A stretch of DNA of 51,562 nucleotides from Opitutaceae bacterium (lineage in GTDB: Bacteria; Verrucomicrobiota; Verrucomicrobiia; Opitutales; Opitutaceae), in the NCBI GenBank assembly GCA_023269585.1, contig JAHFTC010000016.1, positions 1 to 51,562 of the forward strand, in the 5' to 3' direction. The notes beneath the pieces were generated by a model, which saw only the letters and a program-made list of their open reading frames with translations, searched no databases and was not told the DNA's origin. Below, piece by piece: positions 1 through 9,670 of this stretch. The position numbers and the translations under genes were made by a program. The first letter of the stretch is position 1. The number at the start of each line of letters is the position of its first letter.

Positions 1-65
1 TCGGCCTGCGCCTGCCCAAAGGCGCCCGCCCCATCGCCGATGTAGTGCCGAAAAACGCGACCTGA
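1..65 (+). CDS. 3' end of an unidentified gene (partial)
   Basis: An open frame enters from the left edge (first full codon at base 3) and ends with TGA at 63-65. The visible tail reads GLRLPKGARPIADVVPKNAT. It is too short to assign to a family. It is included because the frame is open from the edge and is followed by a gene-free stretch up to the convergent transglutaminase gene. It could also be chance, since only 20 codons are seen. Confidence 0.3.
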   Translation, partial: GLRLPKGARPIADVVPKNAT

Positions 66-221
66 ACCGCGCAACTCGTTGATGTTGCGAAAAGTCGCTT
101 CCGCAACTGACGAACTTGGGTTAAGCCCGCCCCACCACCGGAACGGAACATCCCTGCATGCGTGGCCTCGCACTCCAGCCCTCGACGCTCGCCGCCTCGC
201 CTCTCGACCGCCTGATCCCCC

Positions 222-1094
222 TCACAGCGGCTCGACGTCCACTGCGACCTTCACGGTGTGGCTGCCGCCGCCGGTGAGGATGCCCATCACCGGGCTCACG
301 TCGCTGAAGTCGCGGCCGAACGCCACCGTGATGTGCTCGCCGCTCGGCTGGCAGTTGTTCGTCGGGTCGAAATCCACCCAGCCGAAGTTCGGGCAATGGA
401 CCGAGAACCACGCATGGGTCGCATCCGCGCCGACGAGCCGCGGCTTGCCCGCCGGCGGCAACGTCCGCAGGTAGCCGCTCACGTAGCTCGCGGGCAGTCC
501 GAGCGAGCGCAGGCACGCGATCGCGAAGTGCGCAAAATCCTGACACACGCCGCGCCGCTTCTCCCACACCTCGGCGAGCGGCGTGGCGATCGTCGTCGCC
601 ACCGGGTCGTAGGCGAAGTCCGCGTGGATGCGCCGGTTCAGGTCCGCCACCGCCGCCAGCAACGGCCGCCCTTCGGGAAAGCTCTCCCGCGCATAGTCGG
701 CGAACTCCGGCCGCGGCTGCACCAACGGCGAACCGAAGACGAACTGGAACGGCGCGATGGCCGCCGCCGCCACCGGATCCCGGTACCGTTGCGCCACCTG
801 TTCCCACGGCTCCGACAGCGCGGGCGCCGGCACGTCGCGCTCCTCGACGCTCACCACGCTCGTCGCGGTGACCTCCATCTTCGCATGCAGCTCCTGGATC
901 GCGAAGAAGCACACGCGGTTGCCGAAGAAATCCGGCCGCTGCACCTGCACCGCCGGCTCGGGCGAGATCGCGATCCGCCAGTCGGTGCGCGACTGCACCG
1001 CGGTTACCCGCGGCTCCACCCGCGCGGCATGGTGCGACACCGCCACCGGCTCGGCATACTCGTAGGTCGTGCGGTGCGTGATACGGTAGTTCAT
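222..1094 (-). CDS. Transglutaminase-like cysteine protease family protein
   Basis: This 290-residue protein has an N-terminal beta domain typical of bacterial transglutaminase-like proteins (MNYRITHRTTYEYAEPVAVS, residues 1-20) and a transglutaminase core. The triad is visible: Cys184 in RRGVCQDFAH, His227 in DATHAWFSV, Asp243 in VDFDPTNN. In this family the core usually acts as a peptidase or amide-exchange enzyme. The longer open frame starts further upstream, but the ATG at 1094 was chosen because family similarity begins there and it overlaps the stop of the upstream ATP-grasp/alpha-E gene as ATGA, indicating translational coupling. It is the last gene of that two-gene operon. Substrate unknown. 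Confidence 0.9.
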   Translation of the reverse strand: MNYRITHRTTYEYAEPVAVSHHAARVEPRVTAVQSRTDWRIAISPEPAVQVQRPDFFGNRVCFFAIQELHAKMEVTATSVVSVEERDVPAPALSEPWEQVAQRYRDPVAAAAIAPFQFVFGSPLVQPRPEFADYARESFPEGRPLLAAVADLNRRIHADFAYDPVATTIATPLAEVWEKRRGVCQDFAHFAIACLRSLGLPASYVSGYLRTLPPAGKPRLVGADATHAWFSVHCPNFGWVDFDPTNNCQPSGEHITVAFGRDFSDVSPVMGILTGGGSHTVKVAVDVEPL

Positions 1095-3661
1095 GGTCCG
1101 CCCTCCTTCGGCAGGGTCGCCTCGCCGCCGGCGCGTGAGATCGAGGAATGGGCGAAGTAGTTCACGGCGATGGCATCGGAGAGGTGCGGCATCGAAGCGG
1201 CGATGTGGCGGATCACCTTCGCGATCCCGGTGTCGGCCGCCTTCTCGCCGGCGCACCCGAGCTCGCGCGGATCGGCCAGGCGCAGCCGCGCGACGCAGTC
1301 GATGAGGATCCGTTGGCCGGCGCTGGGCAGCGCGGCGAGTTTCTCCCGCGGCAGCCGTTCGAAGTGCTTCACCAGCTGGTTGAGCTGGAACAGGAGCGAA
1401 CGGGGGTTCGTGTCGTCGAGCAGCACGAGGTCGCTCACCGCGGCGAGCTGCGGGAGCACGTTGTAGCGCGAGCGATACGTGATCGAGCAGTCGCAGACCT
1501 CCAGCACCGCCTCCAGCAGGCCGAGGTTCTCGGCATCGGGGGCGGAGAACACGCTGTCGAGGAAGGTGCAGATCTGGATCGAGCGCTCGATGCGGCGTCC
1601 CATGTCGAGGAAACGCCAGCCCTGCGCGCGCGTCATGTTGTCGTTGGTCAGGCCGTGGAACGAGGCGACGTCGACCAGCGTCTGGTTGATCACCGCCACC
1701 GCGTCACCGGCGAGGAAGGACGAGACGCCGGCCGGCGGGGTCAGGCGGTCGTCGAGCTGGGTGAGCACGCGCCAGAGATCGTTCGAGGTGCGGTCGCGCA
1801 CGAGGATCGCGAGGCGCCGGAGCTGGTCGGCGGTGTCGCGCAGGCTGCCGGGGCGCGCGGGATCGAAGACCGCCGCCAACAGCTCGGCCTCGAGCGCCTC
1901 GGGCTGTTGGCGCAGCGGGAGGATGTCCTCGGCGGTGAGCTGCCCGTGCTCGGCGAGCGTGCTCAGGAGCGGCGCCAGCACTGGCCAGGCGCTGCCCGTG
2001 CTCTCCGGGTTGAAGCGCACGAGCGCGCTGCGCAGCAGACGCGCGGTCGCATCGGCCCGCTCGGCGTAGCGGCCGAGCCAGAAGAAGTTGTCGGCGAGGC
2101 GGCTCGGGAGGTTGTTGCCCACGCGGCGCAGCTCCACGGGCTGCGAGGACTGCCCGAGCAACGTGACCTCCGTCACCGGCGCCGCGGCGCGCACCCACAC
2201 GTCCTTGCTCGCGCCTCCATGTTGCAACGACACGAAACGGCCCGCGGGCTCCGGCGCGATGCGCCCCAGCCCGCCCGGCATCACGCGGTACGAGTCGCCG
2301 TGCGCCACGAGATAGACGCGCACGCTCACCGGGCTGGCGACGAAGCCGCCGTCCTCCCACGACGGCGCGAACGACAGCGGCACCTTCTCCTGCGCGACAT
2401 ACGCGTGCGGCTGCCAGCGGATCTGGCGCAACCAGCCCGCGCGGTCGGTCGGCGCGGGCCCGGGCGGTGCGCGGAACGCCGGCTTGAGGATGAGCTTGTC
2501 GAAGTGGTCCTCGACGTAGCGCTCGGCCGACTCCTGGCCGCACCACCACGTGGCGACCGAGGGAAGTTTCAACTCCTCGCCGAGCAACTGCCGGCACAAC
2601 CCCGGCAGGAACGCCATGAACGCCGGGCTCTGCAGCAGACCGCTGCCGAGCGCGTTGACGACCGCGACATGCCCCCGCCGCACCGCCTCGACGAGGCCGG
2701 GCACGCCGAGCATCGAGTCGTTGCGCAGCTCGAGCGGGTCGCAGAAATCGTCGTCCACGCGCCGCAGGATCACGTCCACCGGCTCGAGGCCGCTGAGGGT
2801 CTTGAGGAACACCCGGTCGTCGCGCACGGTGAGGTCCTGGCCCTCGACGAGCGTGTAGCCGAGGTAGCGCGCGAGATAGGATTGTTCGAAATAGGTCTCG
2901 TTGTACGGGCCGGGCGTGAGCACCACCACCCGCGCCTCGCCGCCGCGCGCGGACAGGCCGGCCAACGCGCTCTGCGTGTCGCGAAAAAACCCCGCCAGCC
3001 GCTGCACATGGAGGTCGCGGAACGCTTCGGGCAGCATGCGCGAGGCGATCAGGCGGTTGGCCAGGGCGTAGCCGGAGCCGGTCGGAATCTGTGTGCGATC
3101 CGCCACCACCCACCAGCGCCCGTCGGGCGAACGCGAGAGGTCCGCCGCGTAGAACTGCAGGTGGCGCCGGCCCGCCGGCTTCACGCTGTGCAGCGGCCGC
3201 AGGAAATCCGGCTGCGCGAAGACCATCGCCGGCGGAAGCTGCCCGGAACGGATGAGGTTCTGCGCGCCATGGCAGTCGGCGAGCACGCGGTCGATCAGTA
3301 CCGCCCGCTGCACGAGGGCGGACTCCAGCGCCCGCCACTCCGCCGCCGCAAAGACGAAGGGCACCGGGTCGAGCCGCCACGGCCGGTCGAGGCCGTCGGC
3401 CTCGCCGTAGACGTTGTAGGTGATGCCCTGGTCGCGGATGAAGCGCCGGCCGGTCTCCCAGCGTCGGTGAAGTTCGGCGACACTCTCCGCCGCGAAGTCG
3501 CGCACCAGCGGCTCCCACTGCGGCCGCACGGCGCCATCGGCCCCGAGCAGCTCGTCGAAGGCCCCGGCGGGCGGGCGGTAGCAGGCGAGCAGCCGCGCCC
3601 GCGCGGCGGCCAGCGCGGCGGAGGACGGGGCCGAAGGGACGGCTGAGGTTTCAGGCGGCAT
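1091..3661 (-). CDS. Circularly permuted ATP-grasp + alpha-E domain fusion protein
   Basis: This 856-residue protein joins a circularly permuted type 2 ATP-grasp region (DUF404/DUF407-like, about residues 30-500) to a C-terminal alpha-E helical domain (DUF403-like, from about residue 515, NNLPSRLADNFFWLGRYAER). The family is predicted to form amide bonds with ATP. Compared with the stand-alone paralogue encoded from 7494, two likely active-site segments differ. [10 protein letters not shown] corresponds here to VADRTQIPTG, and the Gly-rich [13 protein letters not shown] corresponds to LILKPAFRAPPGP. The nucleotide and metal site may therefore work differently. The ATG at 3661 was chosen because the upstream extension is translated repeat DNA. 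The stop overlaps the next transglutaminase start by 4 bases. Cytoplasmic; no signal peptide seen. Confidence 0.9.
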   Translation of the reverse strand: MPPETSAVPSAPSSAALAAARARLLACYRPPAGAFDELLGADGAVRPQWEPLVRDFAAESVAELHRRWETGRRFIRDQGITYNVYGEADGLDRPWRLDPVPFVFAAAEWRALESALVQRAVLIDRVLADCHGAQNLIRSGQLPPAMVFAQPDFLRPLHSVKPAGRRHLQFYAADLSRSPDGRWWVVADRTQIPTGSGYALANRLIASRMLPEAFRDLHVQRLAGFFRDTQSALAGLSARGGEARVVVLTPGPYNETYFEQSYLARYLGYTLVEGQDLTVRDDRVFLKTLSGLEPVDVILRRVDDDFCDPLELRNDSMLGVPGLVEAVRRGHVAVVNALGSGLLQSPAFMAFLPGLCRQLLGEELKLPSVATWWCGQESAERYVEDHFDKLILKPAFRAPPGPAPTDRAGWLRQIRWQPHAYVAQEKVPLSFAPSWEDGGFVASPVSVRVYLVAHGDSYRVMPGGLGRIAPEPAGRFVSLQHGGASKDVWVRAAAPVTEVTLLGQSSQPVELRRVGNNLPSRLADNFFWLGRYAERADATARLLRSALVRFNPESTGSAWPVLAPLLSTLAEHGQLTAEDILPLRQQPEALEAELLAAVFDPARPGSLRDTADQLRRLAILVRDRTSNDLWRVLTQLDDRLTPPAGVSSFLAGDAVAVINQTLVDVASFHGLTNDNMTRAQGWRFLDMGRRIERSIQICTFLDSVFSAPDAENLGLLEAVLEVCDCSITYRSRYNVLPQLAAVSDLVLLDDTNPRSLLFQLNQLVKHFERLPREKLAALPSAGQRILIDCVARLRLADPRELGCAGEKAADTGIAKVIRHIAASMPHLSDAIAVNYFAHSSISRAGGEATLPKEGGP

Positions 3662-3800
3662 CAAGTGGGAGGCCGAGAGTTGAGGGGAACGCGACCGGGC
3701 TGCAACCGTGCAGGGAAAGGAAGAGGGAATCGGCCGCGAATGGCTGGAGAGCCGCTGAACCGGCGAGCCGGCGAAGCGCGGTCGCGGCGCGACCGCGGAT

Positions 3801-3960
3801 GGCGGGGGTAAACCCCGCCCCACCATCGGAGGGGCGGTCGCCGAGGAGCGCTTTCCCGCCTGTGGCAAAAGCCAGGCGGCGCCTAGGGGCCGATGCCGGA
3901 TCGGCGCAACTCACCCCACGCGCGATCTCCTCCGATGGTGGGGCGGGCTTTACGCCCGCC
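3801..3960. repeat. Pair of REP-like palindromic repeats in inverted orientation
   Basis: The 345-base gap between two minus-strand genes holds two copies of the window's commonest repeat, in opposite orientation at 3801-3832 and 3929-3960. The core is TGGTGGGGCGGGCTTTACGC followed by CCGCC, where GGCGGGCTTTACGCCCGCC is itself a near-perfect hairpin. The DNA between them contains another small hairpin (CGCCTG / CAGGCG). No coding signal was seen in the gap. Confidence 0.75.
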
Positions 3961-4006
3961 AAAGAGCCGCGGCGGACCCGCGGCTCCGCCTGATCACGGC
4001 CGGCGC

Positions 4007-7000
4007 TCATGCCTTGCGCAGGTCGAGGGTGCAGGGGAACTCCGGGTCGATCACGGCCGCCGAGACCACCAGCCCGCCGGGCGTGTGGCCGTGGCGGAAG
4101 AAGCGCGCGAGGCGCCGGCTCTCGGCCTCGTAGGAATTCACCGGGAAGGTCTCGTAGTTGCGCCCGCCGGGATGCGCCACGTGGTAGGCGCAGCCGCCGA
4201 TCGAGCGGTCGCTCCAGGTATCGACGACATCGAAGACCAGCGGCGCATGCGAGCCAATCGTCGGGTGCAGGCACGAGGGCGGTTGCCACGCGCGGAAGCG
4301 CACCCCGGCGACGAACTCGCCGTGCGTACCCGTGGATTGGAGCGGGACGGCCCGGCCGTTGCACGTGATCACGTGGCGGCCGTCGGTGAGGCCGGTGACC
4401 TTGACCTGCACGCGTTCGACCGAGGAGTCGACATAGCGCACGGTGCCGCCGGCGCCCGGCTCCTCGCCGAGCACGTGCCACGGCTCGAGCGCCTGCCGCA
4501 GTTCGAGCTGGATGTCGCGCACATGGAAGTCGCCGACGGTCGGGAAACGGAACTCCTGGTGCGGCGCAAACCACTCCGCCTCCATCGCGTAGCCGTGGCG
4601 CGCGAGATCGGCGCAGATCTCCTCAATGTCGCGGCCCACGAAGTGCGGCAGCATCCACTTGTCGTGCAGCTGCGTGCCCCAGCGCACGAGCGGCTTGGCG
4701 TACGGCTCACGCCAGAAACGCGCGACGAGGGTGCGCAACAGCAGCTGCTGCACGAGGCTCATGCGCTCGTGCGGCGGCATCTCGAAGGCGCGCAGTTCGA
4801 GCAGGCCCAGGCGGCCCGAGGCGCTGTCCGGCGCGTAGAGCTTGTCGATGCAGAACTCGGAGCGATGGGTGTTGCCCGTCGAATCCACGAGCAGGTGACG
4901 CAGCACACGGTCGATCAGCCACGGCGGGCAGTTGCCGTGCGAAGGGATCTGCTCGAACGCGAGCTCCAGCTCGCGCACGGCATCGAGCCGCGCCTCGTCG
5001 ATGCGCGGGCTCTGGCTGGTGGGGCCGATGAACAGGCCGCTGAAGAGGAACGACAGCGCCGGGTGGTGCTGCCAGTAGGTCACGAGGCTGCGCAGCAGGT
5101 CCGGCCGGCGCAGGAGCGGGCTGTCGGCCGGCGTGGCGCCGCCGAGGATCATGTGGTTGCCGCCGCCGGTGCCGGTGTGCCGGCCGTCTAGCATGAACTT
5201 CTCGGTGCCGAGGCGCGACTGGCGGGCGTCCTCGTAGAGGCCGGTGGTGCGCTCGACCAGCTCGGGCCATGTCGCCGCCGGGTGGATATTCACTTCGATC
5301 ACGCCGGGATCGGGCGTGACCTTGATCACGTTGAGCCGCGGATCGTGCGGCGGCGGGTAGCCCTCGAGCGTGACCGGCGTGCCCAGCGCGGCGGCCGTCG
5401 CCTCGACGGCGGTGACCACGGCCAGATAATCCTCGAGCATCTCCGTAGGCGGCAGGAACACGTGCAGGCGGCCACCCCGCGGCTCCACGCACAGCGCGGT
5501 GCGCACGATCCACGCGGCGGACTCCTGCAACAGGGGCGCGCGCTCCGGCGGCTCCGCGCGACCGATCAGGCCCATCGCCGGACCGCGTCGCGCCGCGCCG
5601 GCCGCGGCGTTGACGAAATGCTGCCGGGCGGCCAAGGCCGAGCGCGGCGCCTGCGGGTCGAGCGCGGTGACGTACGGGTAGTCGTTTTTCGCGGCCCACG
5701 GCTGCGAATCGAGCGGGAGGCGATAGCCGACCGGCGAGTCGCCGGGGATCAGGTACAGGCGTTCGCTGCGCAGATACCACGGACCACTCGCCCACACCGG
5801 GCCGTCCGGCGTCCACCGCCGCTGCAGCGGCAGCACGTGGCCCACGACGGCATCGAGCCCCTGCTCGAAGATCTTGGCGAGGCGCGCGCGCTCCTCGGCG
5901 TTGTCGAGTTTGGAGTCGAAGGGGTCGACGTTGCTCGGCAGGCGGCGTTCCTTCCAGAGGTAGTAGAGCGCGTCCTCGTAGGCCGGCATCACCCAGCGGT
6001 CGTTGACGCCCAGCCGTTTCGCGAGCGAGCGGATGAAGACATCGGCCAGCTCGGCGGTGTATCCGTATTGGGTCTTCTCGTCGGCGAGGAGATGCGGGTC
6101 GTCCCAGACCGGTTGGCCGTCCTTGCGCCAATAGGCGGCGAAGGCCCAGCGCGGGAGCGATTCGCCCGGGTACCACTTGCCCTGGCCGAAGTGAAGGAAC
6201 GCCCCGGGCGCGAAACGGTCCCGCAGGCGGCGGATGAGCACATCCGCGCGGGCGCGCTTGGTCGGCCCGAGGGCGGCATTGTTCCACTCGGCCCCGTCGT
6301 AGTCGTCGATCGAGACGAAGGTCGGCTCGCCACCCATCGTCAGGCGGGCGTCGAGTTTCGCGAGGTCGGCGTCGACCTGGCGGCCGAGGGCGTCGATCGC
6401 ATGCCATTGCTCCTCGGTGTAGGGCTTGGTGACACGCGGCGATTCATGGATACGAGTGACCTTCATCTCGACCGCGAAGGTCACCTCGCACTCGTCGAGG
6501 CAGCCGTCGATCGGCGCGGCCGATTGCGGGTCGGGCGTGGCGGCGAGCGGGATGTGCCCCTCGCCGGCGAGCAGGCCGGAGGTCGGATCCAGGCCGATCC
6601 AGCCGGCGCCGGGCAGGTAGACCTCGCACCAGGCGTGGAGATCGGTGAAGTCCTTTTCGGTGCCGGAAGGGCCGTCGAGGGATTTCTGGTCGGCGACGAG
6701 CTGTACGAGGTAGCCGGAGACGAAGCGCGCGGCGAAGCCGAGGTGACGGAGAAGCTGCACGAGCAGCCACGCGGAGTCGCGGCAGGAGCCGGAGCGTTTG
6801 GTGAGCGTTTCCTCGGGCGCCTGCACGCCCGGTTCGAGGCGGATCAGATACTTGATGTCGGCCCAGAGGCGCTGGTTGAGGGCGACGAGGAAGTCGATGG
6901 TGCGGCGCGGGGCTCGCGAGATGCAGGCAAGATAGGCCCCGAACCGCGGCGTGGCGGCGGCGCAGAGGCGGAAGGGCGCGAGCTCATGCTCCAGCGCCGC

Positions 7001-7321
7001 ATCGTAGGCGAAGGGGAAATTCTCGGCAGCGGGCTCGAGGAAGAAGTCGAACGGGTTGAACACCGCCATCTCGGCCACGAGGTCGACCTCGACGACGAGT
7101 TCGCGCGTCGGCTCCGGGAACGTGAAGCGCGCAAGGTAGTTCGACTGCGGGTCCTGCTGCCAGTTGAGGAAATGCTTCTCCGGCGCGACCCGCAGCGAGT
7201 AGCCGAGGATGCGCGTGCGGGTGTGCGGCGCGGGCCGCAGCCGGACGACCTGCGGGCCGAGGTTGATCGGCCGGTCGTAGCGGTAGGTCGTGCGGTGGTG
7301 GAGAGCGACGTGGATGGCCAT
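4007..7321 (-). CDS. Transglutaminase + DUF2126 (glutamine-synthetase-like ligase) protein
   Basis: This 1104-residue protein has an N-terminal transglutaminase half and a long C-terminal DUF2126 region. The transglutaminase triad is Cys180 (KRSGSCRDSAW), His229 (DLHAWCEVY) and Asp245 (IGLDPTSG). DUF2126 occupies about residues 320-1100 and contains NVIKVTPDPGVIEVNIHPAA and TGTGGGNHMILGG. Published analysis of amidoligases classed this C-terminal part as a circularly permuted glutamine-synthetase-like carboxylate-amine ligase, usually encoded beside ATP-grasp, alpha-E and transglutaminase genes, as here. One polypeptide thus joins a predicted ligase to a predicted peptidase. The ATG at 7321 begins exactly at the conserved beta domain (MAIHVALHHRTTYRYDRPIN). 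It is separated from the fusion gene by 345 bases of repeats. Substrate unknown. Confidence 0.92.
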   Translation of the reverse strand: MAIHVALHHRTTYRYDRPINLGPQVVRLRPAPHTRTRILGYSLRVAPEKHFLNWQQDPQSNYLARFTFPEPTRELVVEVDLVAEMAVFNPFDFFLEPAAENFPFAYDAALEHELAPFRLCAAATPRFGAYLACISRAPRRTIDFLVALNQRLWADIKYLIRLEPGVQAPEETLTKRSGSCRDSAWLLVQLLRHLGFAARFVSGYLVQLVADQKSLDGPSGTEKDFTDLHAWCEVYLPGAGWIGLDPTSGLLAGEGHIPLAATPDPQSAAPIDGCLDECEVTFAVEMKVTRIHESPRVTKPYTEEQWHAIDALGRQVDADLAKLDARLTMGGEPTFVSIDDYDGAEWNNAALGPTKRARADVLIRRLRDRFAPGAFLHFGQGKWYPGESLPRWAFAAYWRKDGQPVWDDPHLLADEKTQYGYTAELADVFIRSLAKRLGVNDRWVMPAYEDALYYLWKERRLPSNVDPFDSKLDNAEERARLAKIFEQGLDAVVGHVLPLQRRWTPDGPVWASGPWYLRSERLYLIPGDSPVGYRLPLDSQPWAAKNDYPYVTALDPQAPRSALAARQHFVNAAAGAARRGPAMGLIGRAEPPERAPLLQESAAWIVRTALCVEPRGGRLHVFLPPTEMLEDYLAVVTAVEATAAALGTPVTLEGYPPPHDPRLNVIKVTPDPGVIEVNIHPAATWPELVERTTGLYEDARQSRLGTEKFMLDGRHTGTGGGNHMILGGATPADSPLLRRPDLLRSLVTYWQHHPALSFLFSGLFIGPTSQSPRIDEARLDAVRELELAFEQIPSHGNCPPWLIDRVLRHLLVDSTGNTHRSEFCIDKLYAPDSASGRLGLLELRAFEMPPHERMSLVQQLLLRTLVARFWREPYAKPLVRWGTQLHDKWMLPHFVGRDIEEICADLARHGYAMEAEWFAPHQEFRFPTVGDFHVRDIQLELRQALEPWHVLGEEPGAGGTVRYVDSSVERVQVKVTGLTDGRHVITCNGRAVPLQSTGTHGEFVAGVRFRAWQPPSCLHPTIGSHAPLVFDVVDTWSDRSIGGCAYHVAHPGGRNYETFPVNSYEAESRRLARFFRHGHTPGGLVVSAAVIDPEFPCTLDLRKA

Positions 7322-7493
7322 GGGCGGGCGGCGCCGTTGTCGCCCGGCGGGTGCAGCCGGGCGCAGGCGGTGAGTGAAGGTTTATGAAAGTGCTTCATTG
7401 CAAGGCTCGTGCCAGCGGCGCCGAGGCCGGCCAACGTGGCCAGAAAAGGACAAATTCGCCCGCCCGCGCGCGTTGGCCCGCAGGCTGCTATTC
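7322..7493. promoter_or_regulatory. Divergent intergenic region between the two amidoligase gene sets
   Basis: These 172 bases separate divergently transcribed genes and must hold the start signals of both sets unless promoters lie inside genes. The middle (about 7370-7400) is locally richer in A+T than its surroundings. I could not assign convincing -35/-10 boxes or an operator palindrome. Confidence 0.4.
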
Positions 7494-8984
7494 ATGCAAT
7501 TCATGACCGCCGCCACCGCCTCCACCCCTGCCACCCGCTCCATCATGGAGCCCTACGACGTGGGCGCATTCTTCGACGAGATGTTCGCCCCCGATGGCTC
7601 CGTGCGCCCCGCCTACCAAAAAGTCCACCAGCACCTCGGCGGACTGTCCCGTGAGGAATACTTCAAGAAGCAGACGGCGGTCGATTTGGCGTTCATGCGC
7701 GGCGGGGTGACGTTCACCGTCTACAACGACAACCAGGGCACCGAGCGCATTTTCCCGTTCGACCTGATGCCGCGCGTCATTCCCGCGAAGGAATGGGCCA
7801 CGCTCGAGGCCGGCCTCATCCAGCGTCTGACGGCGCTGAACCTCTTCCTCCACGACATCTACCACGACCAACGCATCCTCAAGGAGCGCGTGATCCCCGC
7901 GCATTATGTGCTGAGCGCACGGCACTTCCGGCGGGAGTTCATGAACTTCGATGTGCCGAAGGGCGTGTACGTCCACATCTGCGGCACCGACCTGATCCGC
8001 GACCACGACGGCCGTTACCTCGTGCTCGAGGACAACCTCCGCTGCCCCTCCGGCGCCAGCTACATGATCGAAAACCGCGCCGCGATGAAGCGCGCGTTTC
8101 CCGGTCTTTACCAGTCCGCGCAGGTCCGCCCGGTGGAGAATTACGCCCAAGACCTGCTCAAATCCCTCCAGTACACCGCCCCCGCCGGCATGCGCGGCAA
8201 CACGCCCAACTGCGTGCTGCTCACTCCCGGCGTCTACAACAGCGCCTATTTTGAGCACACGTTCCTCGCCCGCTCCATGGGCATCCCGATCGTCGAGGGC
8301 CGCGACCTCGTCGTGAAGGACGCCCGCGTGTTCATGCGCACCGTCGCCGGCCTCGTCCCCGTCGACGTGATCTACCGCCGCATCGACGACGACTTCCTCG
8401 ACCCCTCTGTTTTCCGCTCCGACTCCCTGCTCGGCGTGCCCGGTCTCGTCCAAGCCTATCGCGCCGGCAACGTGAGCCTCGCCAACACCATCGGCACCGG
8501 CATCGCCGACGACAAGGTGATGTATTATTTCGTCCCGCGGATCATCAAATTCTACCTCGGGGAGGAGCCGATCCTCTCCAATGTCGACACCTTCCTCGCC
8601 TCCGAGGATCAGGACCGCGCCTACATCCTCGACAACCTCGCCAAGCTCGTGGTGAAGAGCGCCAACGAGGCCGGCGGCTACGGGATGCTGATGGGCCCTT
8701 GGGCCACCAAGGCCGAGATCGAGAAGTTCCGCGCGATGATCATCGACAACCCGCGCAACTTCATCGCCCAGCCGCCGATCGCCCTCTCCCGCCATCCCAC
8801 GTGGTGCGGCGAAGGCTTCGAAGGCCGCCACATCGACCTGCGTCCGTACATCCTCTGCGGCGAGAAGATCACGGTCACCCCCGGCGGCCTCACCCGCGTC
8901 GCCCTCCGCAAGGGCTCCCTCGTCGTCAACTCCTCGCAGGGCGGCGGCTCGAAGGACACCTGGGTCCTCCACGGCGACGAATGA
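7494..8984 (+). CDS. Circularly permuted type 2 ATP-grasp protein (stand-alone)
   Basis: This 496-residue protein is a DUF404/DUF407-type ATP-grasp enzyme without a fused alpha-E domain, predicted to ligate a carboxylate to an amine with ATP. Visible signatures are the acidic metal-binding-like [33 protein letters not shown], the Gly-rich nucleotide loop [11 protein letters not shown], and the closing [13 protein letters not shown]. It is the first gene of the plus-strand set and is followed by separate alpha-E and transglutaminase genes, each preceded by repeat-rich DNA. The ATG at 7494 has a weak AGG about 9 bases upstream; the ATG at 7503 is equally possible. Upstream in-frame codons look non-coding. 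Confidence 0.9.
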   Translation: MQFMTAATASTPATRSIMEPYDVGAFFDEMFAPDGSVRPAYQKVHQHLGGLSREEYFKKQTAVDLAFMRGGVTFTVYNDNQGTERIFPFDLMPRVIPAKEWATLEAGLIQRLTALNLFLHDIYHDQRILKERVIPAHYVLSARHFRREFMNFDVPKGVYVHICGTDLIRDHDGRYLVLEDNLRCPSGASYMIENRAAMKRAFPGLYQSAQVRPVENYAQDLLKSLQYTAPAGMRGNTPNCVLLTPGVYNSAYFEHTFLARSMGIPIVEGRDLVVKDARVFMRTVAGLVPVDVIYRRIDDDFLDPSVFRSDSLLGVPGLVQAYRAGNVSLANTIGTGIADDKVMYYFVPRIIKFYLGEEPILSNVDTFLASEDQDRAYILDNLAKLVVKSANEAGGYGMLMGPWATKAEIEKFRAMIIDNPRNFIAQPPIALSRHPTWCGEGFEGRHIDLRPYILCGEKITVTPGGLTRVALRKGSLVVNSSQGGGSKDTWVLHGDE

Positions 8985-9670
8985 GACGGCGTTGATTTTC
9001 GATTTTGGATTTTCGATTGCCGATTTCCGCCACCACCCGCCCATAACCCACTCCGCGCCCACACCCGCCGCCCGCTCCTCCGATGGTGGGTCGGGCTTTA
9101 CGCCCGACAAAACACCGCTGCCCAAAACCCACTCCGCGCTCGCCCCCAATCTCTCTCCCGCTCTCGCCGAACTGGCGGGCCTGAAGCCCGCCCCACCGCC
9201 GAACTACCGTCCCACTGCCACGACACTCGCGTCGCCACCGCCCTCCGCTGGCGTTTCCGCCACCTGTCACTTGTCACCTCACACTTGTTACTTCCGCCTC
9301 CGGCTCCGTTCCCCTCTCAAGCAAATAGCCCGGACTTGAACCACAGAGAACACTGAGAAGCCGAAGAGACCCAAACTCACTCTCCTGTTCCGACCTCCGT
9401 GCACTCGGTGCCCTCTGTGGTGAACTTCCGTTTCTGATCTCCGTTCCAAGCAGCCACCAGCCCATCCCCCGCTCCGACCGAAGTATTTACTTCCCCGCAA
9501 GGCCGCGCCCCGGCGCGCGTCTACGCTGAGTTCCACAGTCACCATCTTCGCCTCGCCGACCGGCCTCTCCACCCTCCGCTCGCCTCTTCCCTTTCGCCTC
9601 TCGCCTTTCGCCTCTCGCCTCCTTCATGAAAGCCGCCTCCCTCGCCACCCCGCCGCGCCGCAAGCTCCCC
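8985..9670. repeat. Repeat-rich intergenic region
   Basis: This 686-base stretch has no credible gene and at least five kinds of repeat. They are a GATTTTCGATT-type tandem (8992-9026), a REP-like palindrome at 9077-9108, a second REP type (GGCGGGCCTGAAGCCCGCC) at 9174-9200, a CACTTGTCAC-type tandem at about 9265-9295, and an inverted repeat built on ACCACAGAG / CTCTGTGGT (9340-9357 with 9404-9421). A TTTCGCCTCTCGCC tandem at 9591-9620 ends just before an in-frame ATG at 9626. Confidence 0.75.

Noticed and set aside
5282..7387. Long plus-strand open frame (701 codons) opposite the DUF2126 gene
   Set aside because: It is the antisense shadow of a real gene in GC-rich DNA; the translation is Arg/Gly/Val-rich with no family resemblance.
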